DNA from: Planctomycetota bacterium
GTDB lineage: Bacteria > Planctomycetota > Phycisphaerae > Sedimentisphaerales > Anaerohalosphaeraceae
DNA: 5,533 nucleotides
Direction: 5' to 3'
Assembly (NCBI GenBank): GCA_012519365.1
Contig: JAAYQH010000088.1
Coordinates: 1-5,533, forward strand
Part shown: positions 5,120 to 5,533 of the stretch, in pieces
Position numbering within the stretch: position 1 is the first letter of the stretch
How the letters are laid out: each line of letters opens with the position of its first letter
Program-made: the position numbers and the translations under genes
The notes under the pieces: generated by a model
The model's input: only the letters and a program-made list of their open reading frames with translations
The model's database searches: none
What the model was told of the DNA's origin: nothing

Positions 5120-5152
5120 AACCGTTTTGTGCCAAGCACAAGACGGTTTTTT
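5120..5152 (+). terminator. Rho-independent terminator of cassette 2
   Basis: AACCGTTTTGTGC (5120-5132) pairs with GCACAAGACGGTT (5136-5148) over 13 bp with one G-U pair and a 3-nt loop, ending in six T (5147-5152). It lies 57 nt after the fliS 2 stop. An outer stem GTCCAC (5107-5112)/GTGGAC (5154-5159) can enclose the whole hairpin. Confidence 0.92.
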
Positions 5153-5231
5153 AGTGGACATTTTGGTTTTCATAGCGGCAGGGGCGGCTACGGTACGTTC
5201 GAGAAAATACACCTGAAAATAGACCCGCGCA

Positions 5232-5284
5232 TCGGTGTTTTTTAGTTGATTCAGGCGGCAATTTGACCGAATAAAAGACACCGA
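5232..5284. repeat. Inverted repeat upstream of the PAS gene
   Basis: TCGGTGT (5232-5238) and ACACCGA (5278-5284) form a perfect 7-bp inverted repeat with a 39-bp centre, in the region between the cassette 2 terminator and the next gene. It could be an operator pair or a leader stem. I found no convincing promoter for the downstream gene in this stretch. Confidence 0.3.
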
Positions 5285-5321
5285 GTTGTTTTTCCTGAAT
5301 TGATTTAAGGACGAAAACGCC

Positions 5322-5533
5322 ATGTTAAACACAGCGGACACGCGTTTCAAACAGGAGGAATTCGAGGCCTTTTTGGATACGTTCGAGCAGGTGTTTTGCC
5401 GATTCATCTGTTATGATCAGACCCTCCGATTGACCTATGTCAGCGGTGCAATATATGGCTGGACCGGCTGTGCCCCGTCGGCCTTTATTGCCCACCAGCG
5501 GAATTGGCTGGACTGGGTCCATCCGGCCGATCG
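5322..5533 (+). CDS. PAS-domain protein, N-terminal fragment (partial)
   Basis: The frame is open from ATG 5322 to the right edge: 70 full codons, C-terminus missing. AAGGA (5307-5311) precedes the ATG by 10 nt. Residues about 22-71 resemble a PAS fold of the PAS_3 type: a YDQTLRLTYVSGAIYGWTG stretch (31-49) followed by a WLDWVHPADR motif (62-71), the usual 'F.YVS.....TGY....W...VHP.DR' pattern. There is no signal peptide or membrane segment in the visible part, so the sensor is probably cytoplasmic. The output domain (histidine kinase, GGDEF/EAL, methyl-accepting or response regulator partner) is outside the window and cannot be named. It lies 259 nt after fliS 2, beyond a terminator, so it is probably a separate unit. 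A role in motility control is only suggested by location. Confidence 0.7.
   Translation, partial: MLNTADTRFKQEEFEAFLDTFEQVFCRFICYDQTLRLTYVSGAIYGWTGCAPSAFIAHQRNWLDWVHPAD

Noticed and set aside
5246..5276. TTGATT with AATAAA about 18 bp downstream as a promoter for the PAS gene
   Set aside because: The -10 match is poor and the spacing only marginal, so it is not strong enough to list.
1..5533. Search for CRISPR repeats, insertion sequences, tRNA genes or a novel defence system
   Set aside because: No regularly spaced repeats, transposase, terminal inverted repeats, tRNA-like clover or nuclease motifs were seen; the visible genes are filament subunits, chaperones, a secreted protein and a PAS fragment.

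Overview
The window looks like bacterial chromosomal DNA of moderate GC carrying a flagellar filament locus. My best guess for the host is a Planctomycetota/Phycisphaerae-like bacterium, or a relative with similar flagellins. The basis is the short MLxIKxNIMAE-type flagellins, the FliS type, and a secreted GtaA/DUF4965-family protein common in Planctomycetota and Bacteroidota. The assignment is tentative because no rRNA or other marker gene is present.

Layout. Positions 1-1539 (minus strand) hold the N-terminal 513 codons of a large secreted protein of the DUF4964-DUF5127-DUF4965 (GtaA 'glutaminase') family, cut off by the window start. A 269-bp divergent intergenic region (1540-1808) follows. 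It carries a good sigma-70-type promoter for that gene and two sigma-28 (FliA)-like promoters facing the flagellins. Then come two tandem flagellin-FliS cassettes. Cassette 1 is flagellin 1809-2618, FliS 2751-3110 and a rho-independent terminator at 3137-3166. Cassette 2, after a spacer of about 550 bp, has a sigma-28-like promoter (3588-3614), flagellin 3718-4533, FliS 4703-5062 and a terminator at 5120-5152. From 5322 to the right edge a new plus-strand gene begins, with an N-terminal PAS domain.

How the genes work together. Each cassette encodes a minimal flagellin (D0/D1 only) plus the FliS chaperone that binds the flagellin C-terminus and keeps it unpolymerised before export. The flagellins are about 78% identical and the two FliS proteins only about 60% (both hand-aligned). 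In both cassettes a strong hairpin without a U-tract lies between flagellin and fliS, a plausible device for setting unequal expression of filament protein and chaperone. The flagellin promoters share 19 of 22 bases over the -10 element and the initial transcribed region.

I found no clearly novel defence or mobile system. The points worth a second look are the paralogous cassettes with unequal divergence, the promoter architecture (including an overlap with the divergent promoter), and the RNA structures between flagellin and fliS.
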